Part shown: positions 24,887-33,339 of the stretch, in pieces
Layout: each line of letters opens with the position of its first letter
How positions within the stretch are numbered: position 1 is the stretch's first letter
Assembly (NCBI GenBank): GCA_030922375.1
Contig: JAVEPB010000014.1
Location: 1-38,445, forward strand
Direction of reading: 5' to 3'
DNA: 38,445 nucleotides
Origin: a bacterium
GTDB taxonomy: Bacteria > UBA8248
Notes under the pieces: generated by a model
Seen by the model: the letters and a program-made list of their open reading frames with translations, nothing else
Told to the model about the DNA's origin: nothing
Databases searched by the model: none
Made by a program: the position numbers and the translations under genes

Positions 24887-24912
24887 GGCCTGGTAGTTTT
24901 GAGAGGAAATCG

Positions 24913-25659
24913 ATGGAAATGGAAGGCAAGGTCGCTCTCGTGTCTGGCGCGAGCCGGCGAATCGGCGCGGCCGTCGCCACCGGCCTGGGCGCGCGCGGCG
25001 CGGCGGTCGTCGTCAACTACCTGAGCAATAAAGAACGGGCCGAGGAGGTCGCGGCGCGGGTCGAGGCCGCTGGCGGGCGCGCCCTCCCCATCGCCGCCGA
25101 TGTGCGCGACCGCTCGGCGGTCAAGGGCATGGTGGATGAGGCCGTCTCGGTCTTCGGAGGTCTCGACATTTTAGTCAACAACGCCCGAACGCCCCATCCC
25201 ACACGCCCGATTCTCGAGCTGGACTGGGAGGAGGATATGCTCTCCCAGCTTCAGATCCACCTTGGCGGGGCGTTTCACCTCTGCCAGGAGGCGATTCCGC
25301 ACATGAAGCGGCGCGGCGGCGGGGCCATCGTCAACATGCTCAGTATTTCGTTCCGGCGGGGAAATTACCTTTCCCACGCCTACGGGCCGGCCAAGGCGGC
25401 GCTCCGCAGCTTTACGATGAGCCTGGCGACCGAACTCGGCGAGTACGGCATCCGCGTCAACTCGGCCTCGCCCGCCACCACCGCCCCCGAGCGGGCGGAC
25501 GATGCCCGGCGGGAGCGCCTCATCGCCCAGACCCCCCTCGGGCGAATCGCCACCCCCGAGGAAGTCGCCGACAGCGTGATCTACCTCTGCTCGGACGCCG
25601 CCCGCTTCGTCACCGGAGTTGACCTCCAGATCGCCGGCGGCCGTGACATGGCTTTTTAG
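24913..25659 (+). CDS. Short-chain dehydrogenase/reductase (SDR)
   Basis: 248 residues, classical SDR length. The cofactor motif is LVSGASRRIGAAV (residues 9-21), and NNAR follows at 89-92. The active site is Ser144/146, Tyr157 and Lys161 (YGPAK), and the C-terminus has the usual PLGRIATPEEVADSVIYLCSD and ITGxDLxIAGG-like end. It should catalyse NAD(P)-dependent oxidation of an alcohol or reduction of a ketone. ATG with AGAGGA 6 nt upstream. The open frame extends upstream into the LVIVD gene without homology, so the shorter start is used. Confidence 0.93.
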   Translation: MEMEGKVALVSGASRRIGAAVATGLGARGAAVVVNYLSNKERAEEVAARVEAAGGRALPIAADVRDRSAVKGMVDEAVSVFGGLDILVNNARTPHPTRPILELDWEEDMLSQLQIHLGGAFHLCQEAIPHMKRRGGGAIVNMLSISFRRGNYLSHAYGPAKAALRSFTMSLATELGEYGIRVNSASPATTAPERADDARRERLIAQTPLGRIATPEEVADSVIYLCSDAARFVTGVDLQIAGGRDMAF

Positions 25660-25663
25660 ACCA

Positions 25664-26407
25664 GTGTGGACCGTAGAAATCCTGTTCATCATCGCCGCGA
25701 CGTTTGTGTTCGCCGGGTTCGTGAAGGGGCTGGTCGGCCTCGGCTTGCCGACGGTATCCCTGGCGATTCTCACGGCCACGCTCGGGCTGAAAGAAGCCAT
25801 GGTCCTGATGCTGCTTCCCTCGCTCCTGACCAACGTGTGGCAGGGGATTGTGGGAGGCGCGTTTACCCGGATTCTCCGGAGACTCTGGAGCCTGCTCCTG
25901 GCCGGATTCGCCGGGACTTGGCTCGCCGTGGGCGTCCTGGCACGGGCGGACACGGTCCTCCTGACGGGTCTTCTCGGAATTATGCTATGCGTATACGCGG
26001 GGGTCAGTCTGGCGACCCCCCAGATTCCTCCGCCGGACCGGCGGGAACGGTGGCTCTCTCCCGTCATCGGCGGGGTGACGGGAGTTTTGACCGGACTCGT
26101 TGGTTCATTCGTTTTTCCAGCGGTTCCCTATTTCCAGGCTCTCGAGTGGCCGAGGAACGTCCTGGTGCAGGCTATGGGAATCTGGTTCACCGTCGCGACC
26201 CTGTCGCTGGCGGTGGGGCTGGGAAGCCATCGGCTTTTGCCCGCAGAATTGGGGGGCCTTTCCGCAGTCGCCCTAGTTCCGGCCATTGCCGGGATGTGGC
26301 TTGGGCAGCAGGTTCGGGGCCGGATGTCGGAAGAGAGGTTCCGCCAGGTCCTGCTCGTCTCGCTTTTCATTTTGGGGATGTATATCGCGGGACGATCCTT
26401 TCTGTAG
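25664..26407 (+). CDS. TSUP/TauE-SafE family permease
   Basis: 247 residues from GTG at 25664, 4 nt after the SDR stop; an alternative GTG at 25643 would overlap the SDR. About eight hydrophobic helices are arranged as two similar halves: the first begins VEILFIIAATFVFAGFVKGLVGLGLP and the second has PVIGGVTGVLTGLVGSFVFPAVPYFQAL. This is the TSUP pattern of sulfite, sulfoacetate or organosulfur/carboxylate exporters. Coupling to the SDR and LVIVD genes suggests export of a product, perhaps sulfite from sulfonate breakdown (inference), which would fit the SsuA/TauA-like binding protein encoded divergently. Confidence 0.87.
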   Translation: MWTVEILFIIAATFVFAGFVKGLVGLGLPTVSLAILTATLGLKEAMVLMLLPSLLTNVWQGIVGGAFTRILRRLWSLLLAGFAGTWLAVGVLARADTVLLTGLLGIMLCVYAGVSLATPQIPPPDRRERWLSPVIGGVTGVLTGLVGSFVFPAVPYFQALEWPRNVLVQAMGIWFTVATLSLAVGLGSHRLLPAELGGLSAVALVPAIAGMWLGQQVRGRMSEERFRQVLLVSLFILGMYIAGRSFL

Positions 26408-26458
26408 CTTTGCCGCTCCTTTGGGCGACCTCCTACCGGAGCCTGGGAGCGGCGCGCA

Positions 26459-27364
26459 TCAGAACAACTTCACCCCGGGGGCGTTCACCCGCGCGTGATA
26501 GAGCGAGGTGCGAGCGGTGATGAATAGGCTCCGCATGTCCTCGCCCCCCCAGGTGAAGTTCGCGGGCGGCTCGGGAACGAGGATAACGCCCAGGCAGGCC
26601 GCGTCGGGCGCGAAAACATGAATCCCGCCCGGCCCGGTGCAAAAAAGCGAGCCCGCGCTGTCCATTTTCATCCCGTCGGGCACGCCGTCGAGCTCGCCCG
26701 TTACCTCGGCCCAGACCTCGCCGCCGCTCACCGCGCCCCCCTCCCCCAGGTCGAAGGCGCGGATGTGGCGGCGCATCGTGTCGTTGACGAAGAGGCGCTT
26801 ATCGTCGAGCGAAAAACAAAGGCCGTTGGGCCGATGGAAATCGTCGGCGAGCAGGGTCAGCCTCCCCCCCGGCTCGGGTTCAAGGCGGAATACCCCCTGG
26901 AAATCAAGCTCCGGCTCGCGCAGAACGCCGTATTCCGCCGAACGCCCTGATGTCGGATCGGTGAAATAAATCCCCCCGTCGCCCCTGACGACGATATCGT
27001 TCGGGCTGTTCAGCTCTTTGCCCTCGTAGTGGGTGGCGAGGACGACGGGTTCGCCTCCACCTCCTTCGGCGCGGACGACGCGGCTCGTCGCGTGCTCGCA
27101 GGTCAGGAGCCTTCCCTCGCCGTCGTAGGTGCTTCCGTTTCCCATGTTGGAGGGCTCCCGGAAGACCGACACCTCGCCGCCTCCTCCCGCCTTCGGGTTC
27201 CAGCGATGCATGCGGTTCCCTTTAATGTCAGAGAACGTGAGGTGCCCCTCGCGGGGGTGCCAGGCCGGCCCCTCGGTGAAAACAAAGTCGGCCGCCAACC
27301 GCTCGACTTTTACATCGACGCCGACCACTTCGTAAAAACGGTCGTCCCTGATCTCGGCAGTCAT
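26459..27364 (-). CDS. SMP-30/gluconolactonase family protein
   Basis: 301 residues forming the six-bladed SMP-30/Gnl/LRE propeller. Visible markers are FTEGPAWHPREGHLTFSDIKGNRMHRW (30-56), with the metal-ligand Glu, then NSPNDIVVRGDGGIYFTDPT near 120, PNGLCFSLDDKRLFVNDT near 180 and DGVPDGMKMDSAGSLFCTGPGGIHVF near 226, which carry the Asn and Asp metal ligands. Expected to hydrolyse sugar lactones with a divalent metal. ATG with GGGAGGA 5 nt upstream, 13 nt after an alcohol dehydrogenase gene, so dehydrogenase plus lactonase likely act in sequence on a sugar. Confidence 0.93.
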   Translation of the reverse strand: MTAEIRDDRFYEVVGVDVKVERLAADFVFTEGPAWHPREGHLTFSDIKGNRMHRWNPKAGGGGEVSVFREPSNMGNGSTYDGEGRLLTCEHATSRVVRAEGGGGEPVVLATHYEGKELNSPNDIVVRGDGGIYFTDPTSGRSAEYGVLREPELDFQGVFRLEPEPGGRLTLLADDFHRPNGLCFSLDDKRLFVNDTMRRHIRAFDLGEGGAVSGGEVWAEVTGELDGVPDGMKMDSAGSLFCTGPGGIHVFAPDAACLGVILVPEPPANFTWGGEDMRSLFITARTSLYHARVNAPGVKLF

Positions 27365-27377
27365 GCCGTCCTCCCTG

Positions 27378-28448
27378 TTATGGCTTGATCATGACGCGCA
27401 TGACCCCGTCCTCGCGCGCCTTGAACATCCGAATCGCCTCCCCGAACTCGTCGAGCGAGAAGGAGTGGGTGAGCATCCGGGGGGTGTCGATCACGCCCTG
27501 CGTCATCAGTTCAATCGCCCGGGGATAGCAGTTGGGCGAGCCGCGCCCTCCGAAAACGGCGACTTCGTCCAGCACAATCCGGTCCGTGACGAAGGGGACA
27601 TTCTCGCCCCCGTTGATCCCCTCAAGCACCGCCCGTCCTCCGCGGCGAACCATCGCCACCGCCTGCTTCATCGCCTCGGGAGGGCCGGCGCACTCCACCG
27701 AGAGATCGACCCCCCGGCCTCCGGTGTCCTTCATCACCACCTCCACCGGGTCCTCCTTCGTGATGTCGATGACGACATCGGCGCCAAGCTCGCGGGCGAT
27801 GTCGAGCCGGTACCCCCTTCCGGTGATATAGGTTCTGGACGCCCCCATCGCTTTCGCCAGCTGAAGGACGGAGAGCCCGAGCAGACCCGGCCCCAGGATG
27901 GCCACCCGGTCGGCGGGCTCCACCTTCCCCCGGTCGAGGGCGTGGAGGGCGACGACCACCTGATTCACGATTACCGCCTCCTCCCAGCTCATCGACCCGG
28001 GCATTTTATGGAGATTGTTCGGCGGGGCCACGCCGTACTCGCTGAACGCGCCGTCCGCCGTGTGCCCGAGGAGCTTGTAGCCGCCATCCGGCTCCCCCGC
28101 CCGCTCGCACAGATGGTATGCGCCACGGATACAGGTGGCGCAGCGGCCGCAGCCGATGGTGGGCTCCATGATGACTCGGTCCCCCGGCTTCAAAGCGCTC
28201 CCGGCGCCGCTTCCGACGGCCGCCACCTCGCCGCACCACTCGTGCCCCTGAATGAAGGGATAGTACGGCGGCCACGCCGGCCTCATATGACCGTCCATGA
28301 TATGAACGTCCGTCCCGCAGATACCGCAGGCGGCCACCTTGACCAAAACCTTGTCCGGCTCATGGGACGGAACGGGAATCTCCTCGATCCGCACGTCCGA
28401 CGGCCCGTGGGTGACCGCCGCCTTCATCTTCTCGGGAATTGCCGGCAT
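27378..28448 (-). CDS. Zinc-dependent medium-chain alcohol/polyol dehydrogenase
   Basis: 356 residues from the ATG at 28446-28448 (GGAGGG upstream); a longer in-frame start is unsupported. Catalytic zinc ligands are Cys44 (CGICGTD), His69 and Glu70 (GHEW); structural zinc ligands are Cys100, Cys103, Cys106 and Cys114. The cofactor fold has VAILGPGLLGLSVLQLAKAMG. This matches the sorbitol/threonine/L-iditol dehydrogenase-like MDR branch using NAD(P). Middle gene of a CMD / dehydrogenase / SMP-30 unit; the lactonase downstream suggests aldose oxidation to a lactone, then hydrolysis (inference). Confidence 0.92.
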   Translation of the reverse strand: MPAIPEKMKAAVTHGPSDVRIEEIPVPSHEPDKVLVKVAACGICGTDVHIMDGHMRPAWPPYYPFIQGHEWCGEVAAVGSGAGSALKPGDRVIMEPTIGCGRCATCIRGAYHLCERAGEPDGGYKLLGHTADGAFSEYGVAPPNNLHKMPGSMSWEEAVIVNQVVVALHALDRGKVEPADRVAILGPGLLGLSVLQLAKAMGASRTYITGRGYRLDIARELGADVVIDITKEDPVEVVMKDTGGRGVDLSVECAGPPEAMKQAVAMVRRGGRAVLEGINGGENVPFVTDRIVLDEVAVFGGRGSPNCYPRAIELMTQGVIDTPRMLTHSFSLDEFGEAIRMFKAREDGVMRVMIKP

Positions 28449-28544
28449 CGAAACGCCCTCCGGTGGATTAAGTCGAATGTTTATTAACCGAATGATCAAT
28501 CATATTTCGTCCGCTGGGGAGCAGGGCGGTGCGAATGACATGCG

Positions 28545-29036
28545 CTACTTTTTTCGGGCGCCCGATTTTCCCTTCGCTCCGGCGGCCTTTTTCGCCTTGG
28601 TCAATTTCGCCTTGATAGCGGGCGGCAACTCGCCGGCCTTTTTTCCGCGCTTGAGCGACGGGAAAATATCGTTGGCGGTGCGCGCCGCCTGAAGCATATA
28701 GGGCATGCCGCAGTAGGTGGCCATCTGGAGGATGACCTCCATGATTTCGCGCTTGGAGGAGCCGCAATTCCAGGCGGCCTGGACATGGGTGCGGAGCTGA
28801 GGGTTGGCGTTCGCCATGACGCAAGCCGCCACGGCGCAGAGCTCGCGCGTCTTCTGCGGGAGCACATTCCGGTCGTAGAGCCCTCCGTAGCAAAACTCCA
28901 TGAACATCTTCATGAAAGCGGGATCGGCCCAATCCGCCATGTCCGCGGCGATCCCCTCGGTGAACTCCTTGTTCCACAGCATCGTGCCGCGCTTGAGGGC
29001 GCGGGGCGGGATTTTGACGTTCTTTTTCGGCGGCAT
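28545..29036 (-). CDS. Carboxymuconolactone decarboxylase family protein with lysine-rich tail
   Basis: 163 residues. The CMD core spans about 30-125: FCYGGLYDRNVLPQKTRELCAVAACVMANANPQLRTHVQAAWNCGSSKREIMEVILQMATYCGMPY, given by position. It is of PcaC-like layout with His at LRTHV and the YCGMPY loop, and no CxxC. The last about 35 residues are Lys/Ala-rich (KAKLTKAKKAAGAKGKSGARKK region) and probably disordered, unusual for this small enzyme family and perhaps nucleic-acid or surface binding. ATG with AAGGAG upstream. First gene before the dehydrogenase and lactonase. Confidence 0.88.
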   Translation of the reverse strand: MPPKKNVKIPPRALKRGTMLWNKEFTEGIAADMADWADPAFMKMFMEFCYGGLYDRNVLPQKTRELCAVAACVMANANPQLRTHVQAAWNCGSSKREIMEVILQMATYCGMPYMLQAARTANDIFPSLKRGKKAGELPPAIKAKLTKAKKAAGAKGKSGARKK

Positions 29037-29119
29037 TTTCTCTCCTTGGTGGGCGTCACTTTATAAGCGCGCTTGGAGAGCCTTACCTGAAACCGGCCCA
29101 CGCAAGCAAACGAAATAAA

Positions 29120-29196
29120 TGGTACCCCCTGCAGGATTCGAACCTGCGGCCTCCGGATTAGGAATCCGATGCTCTATCCTACTGAGCTAAGGGGGC
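29120..29196 (-). tRNA. tRNA-Arg (anticodon CCT)
   Basis: A full 77-nt cloverleaf on the minus strand: acceptor GCCCCCT/AGGGGGT, D-arm TTAGCTCAGTAGGATAGAGC, anticodon stem CGGAT/ATCCG with loop TCCTAA-type reading CCT, T-arm GCAGG-TTCGAAT-CCTGC, and an encoded CCA end. Confidence 0.95.
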
Positions 29197-29346
29197 CCGA
29201 AGGATGGGTATTATCGCGAAGAGTCCTCTCGTCGTCCATGCCGGACGGGATGAATCCGGTCCGGCTTGGAAGACCTTGCCTGGAGGGTCTGGTCCGGTGT
29301 GGAGCGCCTGGCGTGGGGCGCTTGGCCTTGAAGACCCCGGCGGTCG

Positions 29347-29871
29347 TCAGTACTGGATCAGCGAGTGAACCGGATATTCACTGAAATTGTCGCGGCCGTT
29401 CAGGAACGAGAGTTCGATGAAAAAGGACATTCCGACAATCTCGCCGCCGAGCCGCTCGACGAGGTTGACGCAGGCCTGGGCGGTCCCGCCCGTCGCGAGC
29501 AGATCGTCGGCGATGAGGACTTTCATTCCCGGCTGGATGGCGTCCTTGTGTATTTCAAGAGCGTCCTCGCCGTATTCGAGCTCATAGGTCTCCGACTCGG
29601 TGTTCCAGGGCAGCTTGCCCGGCTTGCGGATCAGGACAAACCCGGCGCCCAGCTTGTAGGCCAGCGGCGCGGCGATGATGAAGCCGCGCGCCTCGGCGCC
29701 GACAACGATGTCCACCCCCTCGCCCGTGAACCGATCGGCCAGCAGGTCGACCGAGATCTGGAACGCCTTGGCGTCCTTCAGCATGGGGGTGATGTCCTTG
29801 AAAATAATTCCTTCCCTGGGAAAGTCCGGGACGTCCCGGATATGGCGAATTAATTCGTCCGGCTCGTTCAT
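29347..29871 (-). CDS. apt: Adenine phosphoribosyltransferase
   Basis: 174 residues, normal length. The family signature is complete: [21 protein letters not shown] (residues 11-31), [18 protein letters not shown] and the PRPP-binding [14 protein letters not shown] (about 118-131). It converts adenine plus PRPP to AMP in purine salvage in the cytoplasm. Last of a minus-strand group after the NlpD-like gene (34 nt). tRNA-Arg follows downstream on the same strand. Confidence 0.97.
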   Translation of the reverse strand: MNEPDELIRHIRDVPDFPREGIIFKDITPMLKDAKAFQISVDLLADRFTGEGVDIVVGAEARGFIIAAPLAYKLGAGFVLIRKPGKLPWNTESETYELEYGEDALEIHKDAIQPGMKVLIADDLLATGGTAQACVNLVERLGGEIVGMSFFIELSFLNGRDNFSEYPVHSLIQY

Positions 29872-29905
29872 GTTAGCTCTCTTTTATTCAGGTCGATGAA
29901 AAGGT

Positions 29906-30703
29906 TCATGGAAGATACGTTAGCGGATTGCGCGGCTTTGTGCGATAGCGAATCTCGAAATGAAGCCGCGCGCCCCGGGCCTCGCCTGTTTTTCCCAGGC
30001 GGGCGATCACGGCACCGCCCCTCACCCGCTCACCGGGTTTCACCAGGTTGACGGCGTTGTGGGAGTAGACCGAGTGAAATTGCCCCCCCGGGTGGCGAAT
30101 GATGACGGTCTTCCCCAACCCACCGGGGCCCCAATCGCTGAAGATAACCCGCCCGGCGGCGGCGGCGCGGACATTGGCCAGCCTGGGCGCGGCGATATCG
30201 ATGCCGTCCGATTTCACCCCCCGCCGGGAGCCGAAGCGACGGACCACCTTTCCCTTGACCGGCCATTTGAATTTGACGGCCCCGCTCCGGCCGCCGCTTC
30301 GGTCGCCCTTCCGGGGTGATCGCCGGGCCCCTTTTCTCGTGCTTTTAGGGGGGGCCGCCCACCGGGGACGCACCCGGGGCGGGGCGGAACGCACCGCCCT
30401 CGACACGCGGACCTCTCGGCCCGCATGCGGGATAAAAATCCTCACGCCCGCCTTGAGGCGATCCGGGTTGGCGATGCCGTTCAGGACCGCGATCTGCTCG
30501 ACATCGACGCCGTAGGCCCTCGAAATCCGCCAGAGGGACTGGCCGGGGCGGACGGTGTGATAGACCCCCCGCCGCGCGGGGCGGTAGGAACCCTCCCGCG
30601 CCGGGTAAAGGCCGCAACCGCCCAGAAGCGCCAAACAGAGCGCTCCCGCCGCCCAGAAGCGCGCGTCCGGATTGCGGAGGAAACTGCGGAGAAAGCTAGC
30701 CAT
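29906..30703 (-). CDS. NlpD-like LysM / degenerate M23 lipoprotein
   Basis: 265 residues. A lipoprotein signal ends in LLGGC with Cys30. A LysM domain (about 48-92, YHTVRPGQSLWRISRAYGV) binds peptidoglycan, followed by a basic linker (about 98-142) and a M23 peptidase fold (about 146-262). In the M23 fold the zinc His before GIDIAA is Ser165 and the first His of HxH is Arg246 (RLHFEIR), while Asp169, His215 and His248 remain. It is probably not a working peptidase but an amidase activator like NlpD/EnvC in cell division. It overlaps the upstream TIGR00725-type gene by 8 nt; surE and pcm lie 2 kb away. Confidence 0.88.
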   Translation of the reverse strand: MASFLRSFLRNPDARFWAAGALCLALLGGCGLYPAREGSYRPARRGVYHTVRPGQSLWRISRAYGVDVEQIAVLNGIANPDRLKAGVRIFIPHAGREVRVSRAVRSAPPRVRPRWAAPPKSTRKGARRSPRKGDRSGGRSGAVKFKWPVKGKVVRRFGSRRGVKSDGIDIAAPRLANVRAAAAGRVIFSDWGPGGLGKTVIIRHPGGQFHSVYSHNAVNLVKPGERVRGGAVIARLGKTGEARGARLHFEIRYRTKPRNPLTYLP

Positions 30704-31142
30704 CGGTCGCCATCCTGACGGCTTCCTCGGGGCTCGCGGCGATGAGAACCCCCTCGGGGCTTTCTCCCCGGCCGAGGGCGATCACCCGCCTGCCGAGCTT
30801 GAGGCCCAGGGCGATCTCGGAAAGGGTGCCGTGCGATCCCTCAAGCGCGATCAGGGCGCTCGCCGAGGCGGCGATGATGGCGTTTCGGGCGTGGCCCATT
30901 CCTGTGCAAATTTTAATGTCGATGTAGGGGTTCGCGTCCCCGGGGTCGTAGCCGGGCAGGATGCCCACCGTGAGACCGCCCGCGGCCTTCGCCCCGCGCC
31001 CGGCGGCCTCCATGACGCCCCCCAGCCCGCCGCACACCAGCGCGGCGCCCCGCTCGGCGATGCAGCGGCCCACCTGCTCGGCGAGGCGCTCGGTTTGGCC
31101 GGAGGGATTGGAGTCGCCGACGACGGCAATAAGGGTTTTCAC
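30696..31142 (-). CDS. TIGR00725-family (LOG/lysine decarboxylase-like fold) protein
   Basis: 148 residues, GTG start with GGAAGG 6 nt upstream. The Rossmann-like LOG fold shows IAVVGDSNPSG (5-15), GAALVCGGLGGVMEAAGRGAKAAGG (33-57) and a GSHGTLSEIALGLKLGRRVIALG segment (about 103-125). The variant GSHGTLSE replaces the PGGxGTxxE of cytokinin-releasing LOG enzymes, so nucleotide binding is likely but hydrolase activity is unsure. Translationally coupled to the NlpD-like gene. Confidence 0.88.
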   Translation of the reverse strand: MKTLIAVVGDSNPSGQTERLAEQVGRCIAERGAALVCGGLGGVMEAAGRGAKAAGGLTVGILPGYDPGDANPYIDIKICTGMGHARNAIIAASASALIALEGSHGTLSEIALGLKLGRRVIALGRGESPEGVLIAASPEEAVRMATDG

Positions 31143-31285
31143 CTGCGGCCTTCCGCCGGGCGGAGAAAGGTCACCGAGGGAGGGATATCCGGGGATACGC
31201 CCGCCTCTGAACCGGTATTCTACGGCTCATGCGGGAAGGGTCAAGCGCGGATTCCAAACGCGGCCGGCCGGCCAGCGGAGTTTCG

Positions 31286-32473
31286 CTAAAAGGCGTCCTC
31301 CACGATCACCCGCTTGTCGTGACCGGCGGGAAGGCCGTTGCTCAATGTGTCGAGCATCCAGTCCGCGATCGCGGGGTACATGTCCGCCGCCACCTCGCCC
31401 ATGGGATGAAACACCCCCTCGTAGAGCCAGAACTCCTTGGGGCAGGTCAGCGTCTCCATGAACACCTCGATATCCTCGGGCGGGCAGAGCTCATCCATGT
31501 CCCCGGCGACGAGGAGATAGTTGGCCCTGAGCTTTTTCACGATGCCGGGCCAGATGCTGTCGCGCTCCTCGACAAACTCGTCGAACGCCTCGTCGTCCTG
31601 AATATTCGACATGTACATGTAAATGCGCCGGAAATTCGGCTGGGCCTGGTTGAAGATAATGTCCGAGGGTCCCACGTTCGCCATCTGGCCGACCACGGCG
31701 CTCACCCGGTCGTCGTGGGCGCCGATCTCGACCCCCCAGCGGCTTCCCATGCTCATCCCGAAAAGACCGATCTTCGTGCTATCGACTTCGCTCCGTTCGC
31801 AGAGGAAATCGATCACCCGGCTGGCGGCGCGGGCGTAGTTGTCCTGGTCCACCCAGACCTGGTTCATGTTGCTCTCGCCCTGCCCTGGGCCGTCCATGAT
31901 GCAAACATTCATCCCCCGCGCATGAAAAACATTGTTCCAGGGGTTCAGGCCGTCCTCCTTGATCATGTCCATGCCCGGAATGACGAGCACGGTGGGCTTG
32001 GGGTCCTCGCCCGGCGCCGGATAGTAGATAAAATAGGTTTTCTTGTCGGACTCGAACTCGGCCTCGTGCCTGGTGATCTTCCCGCCGTGGAGCTCGCACA
32101 TCTTGTCGTAGCAACGCCGCATCCCGCCGTAATTCTCGATTTTCTTCGGATGCCCGTCCACCGGGATGAGGTGCTGCGCGCGGCCATAGCAAAGCGCCGC
32201 ACGGTGGAAGTGGTGAACCGCGGTGACCTCGCGGCCGGCGGCGAGGGCGTCGTTCGCCTTTTTCTCCTGGATGGCCGCCTGGCGCGCCCACGCCTTGGGG
32301 AACGAGCGCCGGCCCGTCACACGGCTGTACACCGCTTGAAGGTCCATGTGGCGGAATCCGCGCTCGTAGCGCGTGCCCATGATTCCCGGATGGAGCACAT
32401 CCTCGTTGTCGGAAAGCGTCAGGAAGTTGTCAAAGATCCAGTTCTGATCCGCGCGTGGCGCCTGTCTGCGCAT
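31286..32473 (-). CDS. Alpha/beta hydrolase (FrsA/DUF1100-like, pseudooxynicotine hydrolase-like)
   Basis: 395 residues from the ATG at 32471-32473, chosen for the G-rich site before it; ATG codons at 32488 and 32500 are alternatives. A helical N-terminal region (to about 135) precedes the alpha/beta core: [14 protein letters not shown] (oxyanion region), MDGPGQGES, nucleophile Ser241 in GMSMG, acid Asp in VAGDMDE and catalytic His in [10 protein letters not shown]. The size and extra N-terminal cap match the FrsA-like group, which includes C-C bond hydrolases. It is separated from its neighbours by about 140 nt and a tRNA, so is probably a single-gene unit. Confidence 0.87.
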   Translation of the reverse strand: MRRQAPRADQNWIFDNFLTLSDNEDVLHPGIMGTRYERGFRHMDLQAVYSRVTGRRSFPKAWARQAAIQEKKANDALAAGREVTAVHHFHRAALCYGRAQHLIPVDGHPKKIENYGGMRRCYDKMCELHGGKITRHEAEFESDKKTYFIYYPAPGEDPKPTVLVIPGMDMIKEDGLNPWNNVFHARGMNVCIMDGPGQGESNMNQVWVDQDNYARAASRVIDFLCERSEVDSTKIGLFGMSMGSRWGVEIGAHDDRVSAVVGQMANVGPSDIIFNQAQPNFRRIYMYMSNIQDDEAFDEFVEERDSIWPGIVKKLRANYLLVAGDMDELCPPEDIEVFMETLTCPKEFWLYEGVFHPMGEVAADMYPAIADWMLDTLSNGLPAGHDKRVIVEDAF

Positions 32474-32525
32474 TATCCATCCCCCCATCGATAATTTCAT
32501 TATTGGCCGGCGAACCGGCCCGAAG

Positions 32526-32553
32526 AAAAAAGGCCGGCCGAAGCCAGCCTTTT
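32526..32553 (-). terminator. Intrinsic terminator after tRNA-Pro
   Basis: On the minus strand a stem AAGGCTGGC / GCCGGCCTT (one G-U pair) closed by a UUCG tetraloop is followed by six T, 8 nt after the tRNA 3' end. A textbook factor-independent terminator. Confidence 0.9.
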
Positions 32554-32557
32554 ATTT

Positions 32558-32636
<79 letters not shown>

Positions 32637-32649
32637 TCATTGACGGTGA

Positions 32650-33339
32650 TTATTTCTCGCTCCAGCCATGGCGGCCGATGAGCTTGACGAACATGCACCC
32701 GACGATCTTCTCGGGTGCCGCGAAACGACCGTCCTCGCCCTTGACATAGCGGAGGAGGGTCTGGCCCTTCTCGCCGCCCACGGGCATCACGAGACACCCT
32801 CCGGGCTTGAGCTGCCTGAGCCAGGGACGCGGCGGGCGGGTCGCCGAGGCGGCCGAGACGATTGCGTCGTAAGGCGCTTCATCCTCCCAGCCGAAAGTCC
32901 CGTCCACGGCCCGGAGGAGAAAATTCGTATATCCTATCTTCTCCAGGCGGGAGCGGGCGGCGTCGGCGAGGGCCGGAATTCTCTCAATCGCCCTGACCTG
33001 GTCCGTCAGCTCCGCCAGAAGGGCCGTAACGTATCCTGTTCCGGCGCCGATCTCAAGCACTCGCTCCCCTCCCCGGAGGCCGAGCGTCTGAAGGCTGATG
33101 GCCACCATGTAGGGCTGTGAGATCGTCTGGCCGTTTCCGATGGGCAGCGCCCGGTCCGTATAAGCCTTGTCACGAAACACCTCGGGAACGAACTCATGGC
33201 GCGGGACGCGGCGAATGGCCTCAAGGACGCGCTCGTCCTCAATCCCCCGCGGCTGGAGCTGCTTGCGGATCATGGTCTCCCGCCTTCGCTCCCAGCGGTC
33301 TTCATTGCTTTTCCCCTTGAGGATCGGCGGCGGGTTCAT
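32650..33339 (-). CDS. pcm: Protein-L-isoaspartate O-methyltransferase
   Basis: 229 residues. PCMT signatures: RVPRHEFVP near residue 44, GNGQTISQPYMVA (about 69-81), SAM motif VLEIGAGTGYVTALL (about 95-109) and LKPGGCLVMPVGG near 175. It methylates isoaspartyl residues in ageing proteins using S-adenosylmethionine. The ATG at 33337-33339 overlaps the surE stop as ATGA, indicating translational coupling; an in-frame ATG four codons earlier is less likely. Confidence 0.95.
   Translation of the reverse strand: MNPPPILKGKSNEDRWERRRETMIRKQLQPRGIEDERVLEAIRRVPRHEFVPEVFRDKAYTDRALPIGNGQTISQPYMVAISLQTLGLRGGERVLEIGAGTGYVTALLAELTDQVRAIERIPALADAARSRLEKIGYTNFLLRAVDGTFGWEDEAPYDAIVSAASATRPPRPWLRQLKPGGCLVMPVGGEKGQTLLRYVKGEDGRFAAPEKIVGCMFVKLIGRHGWSEK

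Noticed and set aside
24472-24912. N-terminal extension of the SDR into the LVIVD gene
   Set aside because: The extension has no homology and lies inside another gene; the ATG at 24913 has a ribosome site and the normal SDR N-terminus.
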